A stretch of DNA of 64,000 nucleotides from Bacteroidota bacterium (GCA_020161355.1 JAIUOF010000011.1:62001-126000), one strand, 5' to 3'. Positions 45,470-54,978 are shown, counted from the first letter of the stretch. Program-made: numbers and translations. Notes: generated from the sequence alone by a model not told the origin.

Positions 45470-46092
45470 TTATAAATTCATCTTTTGGGCGATTTCTAAT
45501 AACTCTACCAAATTACTTATTTTAAGCTTGTTATATATATTTTTTCTGTGGGTTTTTATGGTATGAAAACTCAGAAAAAGGCTTTCTCCTATCTCAGTAT
45601 TGCTTTTTCCCTGGGTCAGAAGTTTAATGATTTCCTTCTCTCTTTCGGTCAGTTGATATTGCAGCAGGAAGTCGTCTTTTACGATCGGAGTGCATCGTAT
45701 TCTTTTTGGGTAACAAAAATCTTCTCACCATTCAGTATCCGGTTGATGCTTTGAAGCAGCACATCGGTCTCACAGTCTTTGAGCAGATATCCATCCAGAC
45801 CGGCATTTTTACTTTTTTCAATAAGATGAGCCTGATTATACATCGTGATGATGATGATGGCCATTTCGGGATAATCTTTTTTCAAAATTTCCCCAAGCTC
45901 AATACCATTGATGCCGACGAGATTGACATCGAGCAAAAGGATGTTGGGGTGATGTTGCCTGACCGCATGAATGATGCTTTGAGGCGTTTTTTCGGGGCCA
46001 AAAACCTCCAGATAGCTCTCTTTGCTCAACAGTTCTTTCAAACCATTGCCAAACAGTTGATGATCATCAGCTATCAGAATCCGCGACTTCAT
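45470..46092 (-). pseudogene. NarL/FixJ response regulator split by a frameshift
   Basis: The intact reading from ATG 46092 gives a receiver domain (ILIADDHQLFGNGL; phospho-acceptor in ILLLDVNLVGING) and stops after KEYDALRS at 45679. In another frame the complement continues as VKDDFLLQYQLTEREKEI, then a LuxR HTH (SNTEIGESLFLSFHTIKTH ... RKNIYNKLKISNLVELLEI) up to the TAA at 45470-45472. Restoring one base near 45684 would give a normal regulator of about 208 residues. As written, the product lacks a DNA-binding domain. It overlaps the kinase gene by 26 bases, so it is its partner. Confidence 0.88.
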
Positions 46093-47905
46093 TTATAGGT
46101 TGTTCTAATATTACAGTGGTACCGTTAGGGTTACTATCAAAAGTAAGAATTGCTCCTGATTTTTTTGCACGCAGCTGCATATTTTTTAACCCTAGCCCTG
46201 TTTTTTGTACATTTTCAGAAAAACCCTTCCCATTATCTTCAATCATAACTGTCAGCTCGTCAGCACTATAAATAAGCTGCACCGTAAATTTTTTCGCATC
46301 ACTGTGTTTATTGATATTTTGAATAGCCTCGCTTATGATTCTGTAAATCTGTATTTCGGTTTCTTTTTTTAGAGGTAAATAATTTCCTGAAAGGATAAAT
46401 TCTGCGGGTCTTTCGGGTTGATTATTAAAATTTACCAATTCCATTACGGCATCAGAAAACCTGGTCTTTTCGAAATCAGGCGGCATAAGGTCATGCGTGA
46501 TTCTTCTCAGGTCTCCCGCTGCTTTTTCCATCAAAATCTTTATCGGACTGAGGGCTTTTGACTGTGTGATGGGCTCAAGCTGATCCAAAATCATTCTTTT
46601 CAAGGTAGAAAGCGTGCCTCCAAGGTCGTCGTGGAGGTCGCCGGCTATTCTTCTACGCTCATTTTCCTGGGCATTGATTTCGGCGTTGAGCAGAGCGAGT
46701 TCGCTTTGTAGCAGCTTGCCCTGTATGTTTCTGTTCAATTCTCTTTCTCTGAATATCAAGGCAAAAAGTATGTACAGCATTTCTACACAAATCGCCACCC
46801 GGAAAGCAGAGAAAAATGAAGAGGGCAAAGAAAACAGCCCAAAAGTATTGGTGAGACCTTCCAGCAAACCGGAAACGATCAGCGGCATGGCCATGAAAAA
46901 ATAGATTCTGGCAATGACCGAATGCCGAAATGCCCTGAGCAAATAATAGATAAGGTAAAAGATGGTGAAAATAAAAAACGCTTCCTTTATCATGATAAAA
47001 ACCGGGATATTAGACCATGCAGGAGGAATGGAAATAAAGATCGTAATTATGAATAAAGTATTGATAATAAGCAAAATCGGTTTATTAAGCCATTTGCGGT
47101 CGGGGTCAATGAAAAGTATTCCAAACCTGAAAAATGTATAGGTGCTAATGAAAATCAAAATATTGACATAATAATTGACCAAAGGATTTATGGCTTCAGA
47201 CACGAGATTGGGCCCGGAGATACGAATAGTGAAAAACAACAGAAAATTGACCGCATACAACAGGTACGACCAGAGCGTGCGGCGGTCTTTACCCGAAAAA
47301 ACCAGATTATAAAGACAATACAAAATGGCGGTAATCAAAGCCATCGTCACCATGCCGTCAAGTAACAGATATTGGTGGGTATGATGGATATGGGCAGTTG
47401 GTGTAAATACTGTCAAAGGGAGTTTAAGCACCTGATACCGGTTTTTTACTCGGAAAAAAAAGGTATCAGTTTGGAGAGGGTTCAAGGTAAAATCAAATGA
47501 ATGCAAAGTATAAGGATGTGATTTTTGTGTTACCGGTATGCCCCAGCCTGATTTTTCCTCAGTCCATTGTCCCGCTATATTTTTGTAAAAACGCACGTCT
47601 TCGAGAATAACCTGGTCGGAGGAGAAAACGGCTTTTTGCTCCTGATGGGTAGGGTTGGAAACTATCAACTTAAGCCAAAGCACCGAAGTATCCAGGCCAA
47701 AGTTCACTTCTTTGGTAGCTAAATTAAATTTACTGGAAAGAGGAATTGCTCTCTCATCATTTTTGTTCAGAAGCCATTCGGTAGATTTTATTTTAATATT
47801 TTCAATATTGAGGTTGAGGACAGGTACATTTTGAGCAAAGGAAGTATTTGCCCAAAATAGCCCCAGCGATATAACCAGAAGTGATTTAGCCCGGAATGTA
47901 TTCAT
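46067..47905 (-). CDS. 7TMR-DISM sensor histidine kinase
   Basis: Kinase of 612 residues: signal peptide (LVISLGLFWANTSFAQ), a periplasmic 7TMR-DISMED2 beta domain (about 20-165), seven membrane helices (about 175-385), a HisKA_3 dimerisation helix with the phospho-His in RRIAGDLHDDLGGTLSTLK, and an HATPase_c domain (MIEDNGKGFSENVQKTGLGL). This is the NarX/LytS-like two-component kinase pattern of Bacteroidota. ATG at 47905 is used; a TTG seven codons upstream is less likely. Its regulator, directly downstream, is frameshifted. Confidence 0.92.
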   Translation of the reverse strand: MNTFRAKSLLVISLGLFWANTSFAQNVPVLNLNIENIKIKSTEWLLNKNDERAIPLSSKFNLATKEVNFGLDTSVLWLKLIVSNPTHQEQKAVFSSDQVILEDVRFYKNIAGQWTEEKSGWGIPVTQKSHPYTLHSFDFTLNPLQTDTFFFRVKNRYQVLKLPLTVFTPTAHIHHTHQYLLLDGMVTMALITAILYCLYNLVFSGKDRRTLWSYLLYAVNFLLFFTIRISGPNLVSEAINPLVNYYVNILIFISTYTFFRFGILFIDPDRKWLNKPILLIINTLFIITIFISIPPAWSNIPVFIMIKEAFFIFTIFYLIYYLLRAFRHSVIARIYFFMAMPLIVSGLLEGLTNTFGLFSLPSSFFSAFRVAICVEMLYILFALIFRERELNRNIQGKLLQSELALLNAEINAQENERRRIAGDLHDDLGGTLSTLKRMILDQLEPITQSKALSPIKILMEKAAGDLRRITHDLMPPDFEKTRFSDAVMELVNFNNQPERPAEFILSGNYLPLKKETEIQIYRIISEAIQNINKHSDAKKFTVQLIYSADELTVMIEDNGKGFSENVQKTGLGLKNMQLRAKKSGAILTFDSNPNGTTVILEQPINEVADSDS

Positions 47906-48019
47906 AATATGCGATTTACAAAACAAAACCGAAAAGGTAGGAAAATATTTTTGGATTAAAAAAGGGTGTTTTTCACGGGGGAGTATAATTTATAAAAAAA
48001 TAATTTTAAAGAAAAAACT

Positions 48020-48610
48020 ATGAAATACAGGGCAACAATTTTTTTAATTTTATCAACAATAGCTGGTTTTTTATTGGGATACCTTTTGAAAGATTATTTG
48101 AGTAAAGAGAATCTTTTTTCTGAAAAAGGAATTGAATCTTTTTTAGGTAATTCTGGTAATTTTCAAGCTTTTTCAAAATATTTTAGTTTAAGTAGAAAAG
48201 GAGGTCATGAACCATATGGAATTACAGAAAATCAAGCGGAGGATTATATTAAAGGTTTATATGATACATTGGGAAAAGATGAGAAATTTATCAATAATAC
48301 AATAAAAACTAGCTACATCTACAACTTAAGTCCATTATTGTCAGTAGCTTACAAAAGAAAGATAGATCCATCTCTTGTTCAAATGAGAATTTATCCAGCC
48401 AAAAAACCAAAAACAGATTCAACTGAAACGGAATTTACAATGGTAATTGCACTTGAATACAAAGATGAACTGTTTAAGGGGAACTATGAGCAATTTGAAT
48501 TTATTGCTCCTTGCCCATTTAATTGTCCAACTAATAATGACTATTTTAGGGAAAATGAATGGATTCAAATTTATAGGGGAAGTTTAAAGAGGGAATTAAA
48601 GTTTAAATAA
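48020..48610 (+). CDS. Membrane-anchored hypothetical protein, AT-rich
   Basis: Protein of 196 residues with one N-terminal membrane anchor (ATIFLILSTIAGFLLGYLL) and a soluble exported domain (GIESFLGNSGNFQAFSKYFS; LVQMRIYPAKKPKTD). No family recognised. The base composition is visibly more AT-rich than the flanking genes, which hints at transfer. It lies 11 bases upstream of a seven-helix protein gene and so may be part of the kinase operon. Confidence 0.6.
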   Translation: MKYRATIFLILSTIAGFLLGYLLKDYLSKENLFSEKGIESFLGNSGNFQAFSKYFSLSRKGGHEPYGITENQAEDYIKGLYDTLGKDEKFINNTIKTSYIYNLSPLLSVAYKRKIDPSLVQMRIYPAKKPKTDSTETEFTMVIALEYKDELFKGNYEQFEFIAPCPFNCPTNNDYFRENEWIQIYRGSLKRELKFK

Positions 48611-48621
48611 CATCTAATTAA

Positions 48622-49272
48622 ATGGACTTTAGATTTCCTTATTTTCTAATTTTATTATTTGGAATTTGTTCTGGAATAATTTATCATATTAAACTTTCAA
48701 AAAGTAGTAAAACAATATTGATTCTTTTAATATTCACATTACTTTTTGAAGGATTATCATATTATTTCACAAATAGAGGATTAAGTAACTATTTTCTTTA
48801 TAATTTATTTATTCCGATTCAATTTTTAATAATAACTATCTCATTTATTTATGAGACTAATCAAAAATTGTTTATTTTATTTTTTGTTTTACTTCTAATT
48901 TTTTTTGTTTTCCATTTACTGGAGAAATCAATAATAACTACTTTTTTTACCCAAATTTTATTATTTAATTTATTGTTTATCTCATATTATTGCTTATATT
49001 TTTTATATAAACTCCTTAAAATTGATCAAGAAGTAAAATTTCAGAGTTTTCCTTTTTTTTGGATTAGTGTAGGTTTTTTAATGTTTTCGGTTTTAAATCT
49101 TGTTGAATATGGAGTCTATAATATTTTACATTTAAATAATTTAAGTAAATCCACTATCATAATTTTCAATAATATAAGGATTTATTCAAACTACCTATTA
49201 TATCTCATAATAACTTATTCGTTTTTTGTAAAACCATTATCATTGGCCGATTATGCTAAATCAGGTAAATGA
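48622..49272 (+). CDS. Seven-transmembrane protein upstream of a histidine kinase
   Basis: Protein of 216 residues, almost all membrane: I count seven hydrophobic segments, from FPYFLILLFGICSGIIYHI to YLLYLIITYSFFV. No N-terminal signal domain. Its 3' end overlaps the kinase gene by 20 bases. The kinase has only one membrane helix, so this protein may supply the sensing part as a separate subunit. AT-rich like the gene before. No named family recognised. Confidence 0.65.
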   Translation: MDFRFPYFLILLFGICSGIIYHIKLSKSSKTILILLIFTLLFEGLSYYFTNRGLSNYFLYNLFIPIQFLIITISFIYETNQKLFILFFVLLLIFFVFHLLEKSIITTFFTQILLFNLLFISYYCLYFLYKLLKIDQEVKFQSFPFFWISVGFLMFSVLNLVEYGVYNILHLNNLSKSTIIIFNNIRIYSNYLLYLIITYSFFVKPLSLADYAKSGK

Positions 49273-50044
49273 TATTGTTGCAACCCTTATTGCGGTAACA
49301 TTTCTTCTATTTGGATTATTTGTCTTTATTATTGTTTTTGCTTTTTTATTTCAACGACGTCAACAAAAACACAAACTCGAAAAAGCCGCCCTTCAGGCCC
49401 AATTTGAACAGGAAATTCTTAATGCTGAAAACGAGATTCAGGATAGCACCATGAAGCATATCAGCCGGGAGCTGCACGATAATGTGAGCCAGCTCTTGAC
49501 GCTGGCCAAAATCCATCTTAACAATTTGGGGGCTGACCTCCCCGGCAACAGCCGAATCGAAGACTCCAAAGGGGCATTGAACCAGGCTCTGACCGACATA
49601 AGGGCACTTTCCAAGACTTTGAATTCCGACAATATTTTGATCGAAGGCCTGGCAAAAGCCATAGAATTTGAGCTTTCCAGAGCTGAGAAACTGGGGATTT
49701 TTAAGGTCAATTTTCAATCAAAACCGGGTGGAAGCCCTGCCCTTAATCCACAAAAAGAAATCCTTGTTTTCAGGATTTTCCAGGAGCTGCTCCAAAACGC
49801 TATTAAGCATTCACAAGCGAAAAATATCAAAGTAAATTTGGAAGAACATCCGGAACACCTTAATTTGGAGGTAATTGACGACGGAATTGGATTTGACGTT
49901 GATGCAGTGAACCTCCAAAGTGGCTTCGCCTCCGGTGCCGGAATCGGTAATCTTATCCACCGGGCCAAGCTCATGAACGGGTCGCTGCATTTCGAAAATC
50001 CTGCTGTCGGAGGATTAAAAGTTACACTAAGCATACCCTACTAA
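49253..50044 (+). CDS. NarX-type sensor histidine kinase with a single membrane helix
   Basis: Kinase of 263 residues: one N-terminal membrane helix (LIAVTFLLFGLFVFIIVFAF), a coiled coil (RRQQKHKLEKAALQAQFEQE), the HisKA_3 motif with phospho-His near residue 75 (HISRELHDNVSQLLTLAK), and an HATPase_c domain (ELLQNAIKHSQAKNI, LEVIDDGIGFDVDA, GIGNLIHRAKLMNGS). There is no sensor domain. It overlaps the upstream seven-helix gene by 20 bases and ends 8 bases before its response regulator. Confidence 0.92.
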   Translation: MLNQVNDIVATLIAVTFLLFGLFVFIIVFAFLFQRRQQKHKLEKAALQAQFEQEILNAENEIQDSTMKHISRELHDNVSQLLTLAKIHLNNLGADLPGNSRIEDSKGALNQALTDIRALSKTLNSDNILIEGLAKAIEFELSRAEKLGIFKVNFQSKPGGSPALNPQKEILVFRIFQELLQNAIKHSQAKNIKVNLEEHPEHLNLEVIDDGIGFDVDAVNLQSGFASGAGIGNLIHRAKLMNGSLHFENPAVGGLKVTLSIPY

Positions 50045-50052
50045 CCTTACTC

Positions 50053-50700
50053 ATGACGACTATTGCCCTGGCAGATGACCATCAGCTCATCCGCAAAGCT
50101 CTTGTTGAGCTTATCAACCGCTTCGAAGGCTTTGAAGTACTGTTCGATGTATCCCACGGAAGGGAATTTTTGGAAAAAATAGCTGCAGGGCCTGTGCCTG
50201 ACATAGCTTTAATCGACATCAATATGCCGGTTTTGGATGGCTACCAGACTACAGAATACCTCTCGGAGCATCACCCCGAAATAAAATGTCTGGCTCTTTC
50301 GGTCGATGACAACGAGGAATCAATCATCAAAATGCTGAGATTGGGTGCTAAGGGATATCTGCTCAAAGATACCGACACACCACAGTTTAAGACTGCACTG
50401 GAGGAGGTGCGAGACAAGGGATATTACCACAGTGAGCTGGTTTCCAATACCTTATTGAAGTCTCTCAAAAATGTAAACGGACAAAAGCCAGCCGCTCCTT
50501 CTGTGCAGTTTCAGGCTCGTGAGCAGGAATTTCTGGAACTCGTATGTACCGAGCTCACCTATAAAGAAATTGCGGATAAGATGTGTCTTTCCCCACGAAC
50601 CATCGACGGCTACCGTGAAAATCTATTCCTGAAGCTGGAACTCAAATCACGCACCGGCCTGGTACTTTTTGCCATAAAAAATGGTTTGGTGGTAGTTTGA
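50053..50700 (+). CDS. NarL/FixJ family response regulator
   Basis: Response regulator of 215 residues with a receiver domain (IALADDHQLIRKALVELINR; phospho-Asp in DIALIDINMPVLDGYQT; LLKDTDTP) and a C-terminal LuxR HTH (LELVCTELTYKEIADKMCLS, RTIDGYRENLFLKLELKSR). Both domains are intact. It is the partner of the kinase just upstream and would control unknown targets. Confidence 0.94.
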   Translation: MTTIALADDHQLIRKALVELINRFEGFEVLFDVSHGREFLEKIAAGPVPDIALIDINMPVLDGYQTTEYLSEHHPEIKCLALSVDDNEESIIKMLRLGAKGYLLKDTDTPQFKTALEEVRDKGYYHSELVSNTLLKSLKNVNGQKPAAPSVQFQAREQEFLELVCTELTYKEIADKMCLSPRTIDGYRENLFLKLELKSRTGLVLFAIKNGLVVV

Positions 50701-50789
50701 AAGAGATTGAAGAAAGTTTCTTTTTCTTTTGTCTGATAAAAAATTTTCTTACATTTGAATATATTTCTAACCCTAATACACTGTTAATC

Positions 50790-51218
50790 ATGGATTTAAA
50801 AATTAATTATCTTGCAATTGGGATATCCGTTATCGCCAATTTCGTACTTGGATTTTTGTGGTACACGCCGTTGTTTGGGAAAGCATGGGCTAAAGAACTT
50901 AAAATGGATACCACTCAAACCCCCGACCCCAAAGTGATGATGAAAGGCATGGCTTTTAATCTGATCGGGAATTTCTTTTTTGCTTATGTGTTTGCACACA
51001 ACAACTCAGCGTGGAGCTACGTGCCGGGTATGGACCAAATGGGCAAAGTAGGCACTATTCTGAATTCGGCCATTTTTACCTGGCTGGGCTTTTATGTGCC
51101 GTATCACCTGGGTGCCATCGTGTGGGAAAGCCGCTCGTGGAAACTGTTTTTTATCAATACCGGATATGCCCTTGCGAGCCTATTGTTGGTAGCAAGCATA
51201 TTGACTTTTATGGGATGA
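50790..51218 (+). CDS. DUF1761 membrane protein
   Basis: Protein of 142 residues with four membrane segments (YLAIGISVIANFVLGFLWYT; NLIGNFFFAYVFAH; IFTWLGFYVPYHLGAIVW; FFINTGYALASLLLVASIL), matching DUF1761. Function unknown. The ATG at 50790 matches the family start; the reading frame extends upstream over the regulator's end but that part lacks family similarity. It ends at a hairpin shared with the convergent LytTR gene. Confidence 0.85.
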   Translation: MDLKINYLAIGISVIANFVLGFLWYTPLFGKAWAKELKMDTTQTPDPKVMMKGMAFNLIGNFFFAYVFAHNNSAWSYVPGMDQMGKVGTILNSAIFTWLGFYVPYHLGAIVWESRSWKLFFINTGYALASLLLVASILTFMG

Positions 51219-51233
51219 TTTTCTGATACTGTT

Positions 51234-51268
51234 TAACCTCACCAAAATAAGTTGGTGAGGTTATTTTT
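51234..51268. terminator. Bidirectional terminator between DUF1761 and LytTR genes
   Basis: TAACCTCACCAA and TTGGTGAGGTTA form a perfect 12-bp stem with a six-base loop, followed by TTTTTG on the plus strand. Confidence 0.9.
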
Positions 51269-51288
51269 GTTTAAAACAAATCTATTGG

Positions 51289-51606
51289 CTACTGAACAAT
51301 CATTTTTTTTAGATTTTCCCTTCTCCTTCTGGAAACCTTAAACTGAGTTTTATTCTTAAGTTTCAGATTTTCAAATTGGTTGTCGGTTTTAGTCACAAAT
51401 TCAATATTTACAATCACAGATCTGTTAATCCGGACAAATCCGAATGGCTCATAGTCTTCCTGAAATCTCTTTAATGTTTTGGCCAAAATAAATTTTTTAC
51501 CATTCTGTAAATGTATTTCAGTATAGTTGATATTGGCTTTCAGAAAGATAATATCACTTGAAAAAACACTTCTGTTTTTATCTATTTTCAACTTTGGAAA
51601 GTCCAT
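51289..51606 (-). CDS. Solitary LytTR DNA-binding protein
   Basis: Protein of 105 residues with only a LytTR domain: IIFLKANINYTEIHLQNGKK, FVRINRSVIVNIEFV and FKVSRRRRENLKKMI. ATG at 51606 used; a TTG slightly upstream overlaps the preceding gene. It lies 5 bases after the exported fibre-like gene and is surely co-transcribed with it. Second such minimal LytTR regulator in the window. Confidence 0.9.
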   Translation of the reverse strand: MDFPKLKIDKNRSVFSSDIIFLKANINYTEIHLQNGKKFILAKTLKRFQEDYEPFGFVRINRSVIVNIEFVTKTDNQFENLKLKNKTQFKVSRRRRENLKKMIVQ

Positions 51607-51611
51607 GGCTA

Positions 51612-52778
51612 TCAATTGTTTACCTGATAATTGTATCTTACTTCAGCACCTAAGAATTTCAAATCTGTATCAAAAGGCATGGCAAAAACCAGTCTGTAAA
51701 AGTTTGTGGTATTATCTATTACTATTGATGTATTTACGCCTTGTGTTCTTATACCGAAAGGGTCATTTACATTGGGTATGGTCCCTGAAAATATATTGGA
51801 ATATGCCTGTGGAACAACAGTATGATCAAATTTTTGGATGGCCCATGATATCATTCCTAAAGTGGCATCTCCATCTATGTAATAAAACAATACTTGTGTT
51901 ACCATAGCACCATTTGGGAGCGTCAAAGGTGCATGAACTGAGCCCGATCCTGAGGAGCCAGTGAATACAATTCCCTGGTTATCATGTGTTATCGAATTGG
52001 TAGATATATGGGCTACGAATGCGGCAGCGGGGATTTTTATAACCTCAGTACGGGTTATATTTGACCATGAAGCGGTTCCTAAATTGTCTCCCGATCTTAA
52101 AAACCTTCCTGCTGCGGCATTTTGTCCTTCAAATCTTAGCGTACCCGCAGTTCTCAACGCAATGCCGCCTGCAACCGTATTTTCAAATACCCCGGCCCGG
52201 GCATTTATATTGCTTGCTAGACCATAAACGGCATCACCGCTGCTGGCAGTGTGGCCATAGACCCCTTTGCCGATGTTGGTTGTGCCATAGACGCCTGCAC
52301 CGCCGCCGTCTTGCTTTCCAAAAACCCCATAACCATTGGCATTCAATGAGTTGTTTATGCCGGCTACACCCGCAGTATTTCCAGAAGGAGCGGTTTCAAA
52401 GGCACTTCCTAATACTCCATTTGCACCGTTTAACGCAGATCCTGTCATTCCATGGATTCCAGCTGAATTTAGACCACCGCCGGTATTGAAAACTGAAAAT
52501 CCACCTGCGGAGAATGCCCCACTTCCGCTAAAAGGTAAGGTCAATGATCCACCGCCTCCAGTCGAAGTTTCAACAGCCACCCAACCACTACCGCTACAAA
52601 CATGTGCTTTGTTGTTGGAGGTAAGAAAGACCACTTTGCCGTAATCTGCCACTGCACATCCGGGTAGGTTTGTGACTTTAGGTAAATCCAAACTTTGGGG
52701 ATTTATGCTGATCGACTGTGCCAAAGAACCAAAGTTTACCAGTATGAGCCCTGCTGTTACAATTCTTAATCTTTTCAT
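51612..52778 (-). CDS. Exported Gly-rich fibre-like surface protein
   Basis: Exported protein of 388 residues; signal peptide LRIVTAGLILVNFGSLAQS. A short conserved opening (LPKVTNLPGCAVADYGKVVF, then AHVCSGSGWVAVET) is typical of Bacteroidota fibre proteins. The middle has Gly-rich repeats (GVLGSAFETAPSGNTAGVAG; GYGVFGKQDGGGAGVYG; GKGVYGHTASSGDAVYG), a tail-fibre-like pattern. A unique beta C-terminus follows. No clear T9SS sorting domain. It is co-transcribed with a LytTR regulator downstream. Function likely structural or adhesive. Confidence 0.7.
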   Translation of the reverse strand: MKRLRIVTAGLILVNFGSLAQSISINPQSLDLPKVTNLPGCAVADYGKVVFLTSNNKAHVCSGSGWVAVETSTGGGGSLTLPFSGSGAFSAGGFSVFNTGGGLNSAGIHGMTGSALNGANGVLGSAFETAPSGNTAGVAGINNSLNANGYGVFGKQDGGGAGVYGTTNIGKGVYGHTASSGDAVYGLASNINARAGVFENTVAGGIALRTAGTLRFEGQNAAAGRFLRSGDNLGTASWSNITRTEVIKIPAAAFVAHISTNSITHDNQGIVFTGSSGSGSVHAPLTLPNGAMVTQVLFYYIDGDATLGMISWAIQKFDHTVVPQAYSNIFSGTIPNVNDPFGIRTQGVNTSIVIDNTTNFYRLVFAMPFDTDLKFLGAEVRYNYQVNN

Positions 52779-52992
52779 ATGTATTTTGTTGAATTTTTAC
52801 TTTTCTGCGGAGGCAAAATTGATTCGAAAAAAAAAATAAAAATTCTTCAATTATCATGATGTATAGTTGGCTGTACCAATTGTAAGATTTTCTTATCCAG
52901 CGGTAAATGCCCGAATTTCTTAAAATTTGGTGGTTTGGAAATGTAAAAAAAAGGGGGCTACTTTAGGGTAAATTTTGTTATTGAGAGTTCGA

Positions 52993-54975
52993 ATGAAAGG
53001 CTTTTTAATCTTTGTTTTTGTCTTTACAACCAGTTTGACTTTGGGTCAAAGCCAAGCCGTGTTGTTGGACAAGTGCGAGAATTTTTACTTAGCCGGGCAA
53101 CAAGACTCTGTAAGAAAATACGCCAAAGTAGCTCTTGATTTAGGGCAAAAAAGTACCGAGAATCAAGGGCTTTTCCAGTTTTTTCTGGCAAATTCCAACA
53201 TGCGTTCTTATCCTGATAGTTCGTTTAAGGCTCTAAATGGGGTTTACAAAGATTTCCAAAAACGAAACGACATCAAATTCCTGTCCTTTATTCATACTTC
53301 ATTTGGAGGATATTACCGCAAAACCGGAAACTTCAAAGAAGCCATAGCCAATTATCAAAAAGCCATAACTTTTGCTGAAAAACATTATAGCACTTCGGAT
53401 CCAAAGAAGCTCAATCAAATAGTGGCCGCACAATACAACAGCATAGCTATTGTAAACCAAGAAATGTCGGACTTTGAACTTTCCACCCAAAATGCACTGA
53501 AAGCATTGAAAATAGCTAATCAGTTCAATTTGCCTCAAATAGAGCTGGCATCGATCATAATTTTGGGCAATATTCAGATGCATTTTAAACAGTTGGATCA
53601 GGCAGAAAAAAGCTTTTTTTCGGCAAAAAATTTATCATCAAAAATCAACGACCAATATCGTCTCGGAGTGGCTTTAGCCAATTTGGGGATCATAAATCTG
53701 TTGCGGGTTGAGAATTCAGCACAAAACAAAAAGGCATATCTGGCCTCGAAAAAATATTTTCTTGAGGCACTAAATATGGCGAAAACGCAGAAAGACTTTA
53801 CGGCTATTACGGCAAGGTATTCTAATTTGGCCAACGTAGAAAATGCCGTTAAAAACTTTAAGAGTGCGAACATTTACCTGCAAGAAGCCTTGAAAAATGC
53901 GGAGCTTTCCAATTCAAAACTCTTAAAAATGCAGGTTACAACATCTTTGGCGAGAAATCATTTGGGTTTAAACGACACGCCAAGGGCTATTGAATTGGCG
54001 AATTTAGCTCTGGAAATGTCAAAACAATTAAGCAACGAAAAGGAGTTGCCCAATCTGTACAATATTTTACAAGAAGCATACACCAAAGAGAAAGATTTTG
54101 CCAAAGCCCTGGAATATCAAAAAGCTCAAATGGCTGCTAAAGACAGTCTTTATACCACCCATACCACCGCTAAAATAACCGAGCTGCAAACCAAATATGA
54201 AACCGAAAAGAAGCAAAAAGAAATAGAGGTACTCACCCTTCAAAATCAAACCAAAGAAGCTCAACTTAAGCAAAAAAACTATCTTATTTTGGTTGCTGCC
54301 CTGGGTATTTTTTCGCTTTTGGGAGGTTTTTATTTTTGGAATAAACAAAGAAAACTCAAAAACGTAAAAGAGGCTGCAGAAATGAAACAGAGGCTCTTGA
54401 GGGCACAGCTTAATCCGCACTTTTTGTTTAATTCTTTAAATTCTATTCAAAGACTTTATGTAGAAGGTAAAACCCACATTGCCAATGATTTCATAGCAGA
54501 TTTTGCTCAACTGATGCGGGATATTTTGGAAAAAACGGGCAGGACACAGATTCCAGTTTATGAAGAAATGGATTTCATTGAAGCCTACCTTTCCCTTGAA
54601 AAAAGACGGCTGGGCGATAAGTTTGATTATGAAATATGGCTGAGTGAGGAAGTCAGAAATGGCGACTATAACATTCCATCTTTTATAGTACAGCCATTGG
54701 TAGAAAATGCCCTTCTGCATGGTATTTTACCTAAAAATGAGAGAGGCAAAATTGAGGTAAAAGTTGAAACATTATCAAACGCTAGTCTTGAAATAAGTGT
54801 AAAAGATAATGGTGTCGGGTACTATTCAGACAAGAAAAACACAAACCACAAATCTAAAGCTATGGAATTAATAGAGAATCGTTTAGGGAAAAGTGGAGTT
54901 ATTCAAATTAAAGAATTGAAGGACACAAATGGGCATGTTGAAGGTACAGAAATTAAGCTAATTTTAGAATATTAG
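52993..54975 (+). CDS. TPR-containing LytS-type sensor histidine kinase
   Basis: Kinase of 660 residues. A signal peptide (FLIFVFVFTTSLTLGQS) is followed by a periplasmic tetratricopeptide region (FKEAIANYQKAITFAEKHYS; QLDQAEKSFFSAKNL; ALEYQKAQMAAKDSLY), a coiled coil, one membrane helix (YLILVAALGIFSLLGGFYFW), then the His_kinase domain with phospho-His near residue 476 (LNPHFLFNSLNSIQRLYVEG) and an ATPase domain (FIVQPLVENALLHGIL, KDNGVGYYSDKK). ATG at 52993 used; a TTG slightly upstream is less likely. Its partner begins 3 bases later. Confidence 0.94.
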   Translation: MKGFLIFVFVFTTSLTLGQSQAVLLDKCENFYLAGQQDSVRKYAKVALDLGQKSTENQGLFQFFLANSNMRSYPDSSFKALNGVYKDFQKRNDIKFLSFIHTSFGGYYRKTGNFKEAIANYQKAITFAEKHYSTSDPKKLNQIVAAQYNSIAIVNQEMSDFELSTQNALKALKIANQFNLPQIELASIIILGNIQMHFKQLDQAEKSFFSAKNLSSKINDQYRLGVALANLGIINLLRVENSAQNKKAYLASKKYFLEALNMAKTQKDFTAITARYSNLANVENAVKNFKSANIYLQEALKNAELSNSKLLKMQVTTSLARNHLGLNDTPRAIELANLALEMSKQLSNEKELPNLYNILQEAYTKEKDFAKALEYQKAQMAAKDSLYTTHTTAKITELQTKYETEKKQKEIEVLTLQNQTKEAQLKQKNYLILVAALGIFSLLGGFYFWNKQRKLKNVKEAAEMKQRLLRAQLNPHFLFNSLNSIQRLYVEGKTHIANDFIADFAQLMRDILEKTGRTQIPVYEEMDFIEAYLSLEKRRLGDKFDYEIWLSEEVRNGDYNIPSFIVQPLVENALLHGILPKNERGKIEVKVETLSNASLEISVKDNGVGYYSDKKNTNHKSKAMELIENRLGKSGVIQIKELKDTNGHVEGTEIKLILEY

Positions 54976-54978
54976 GCC

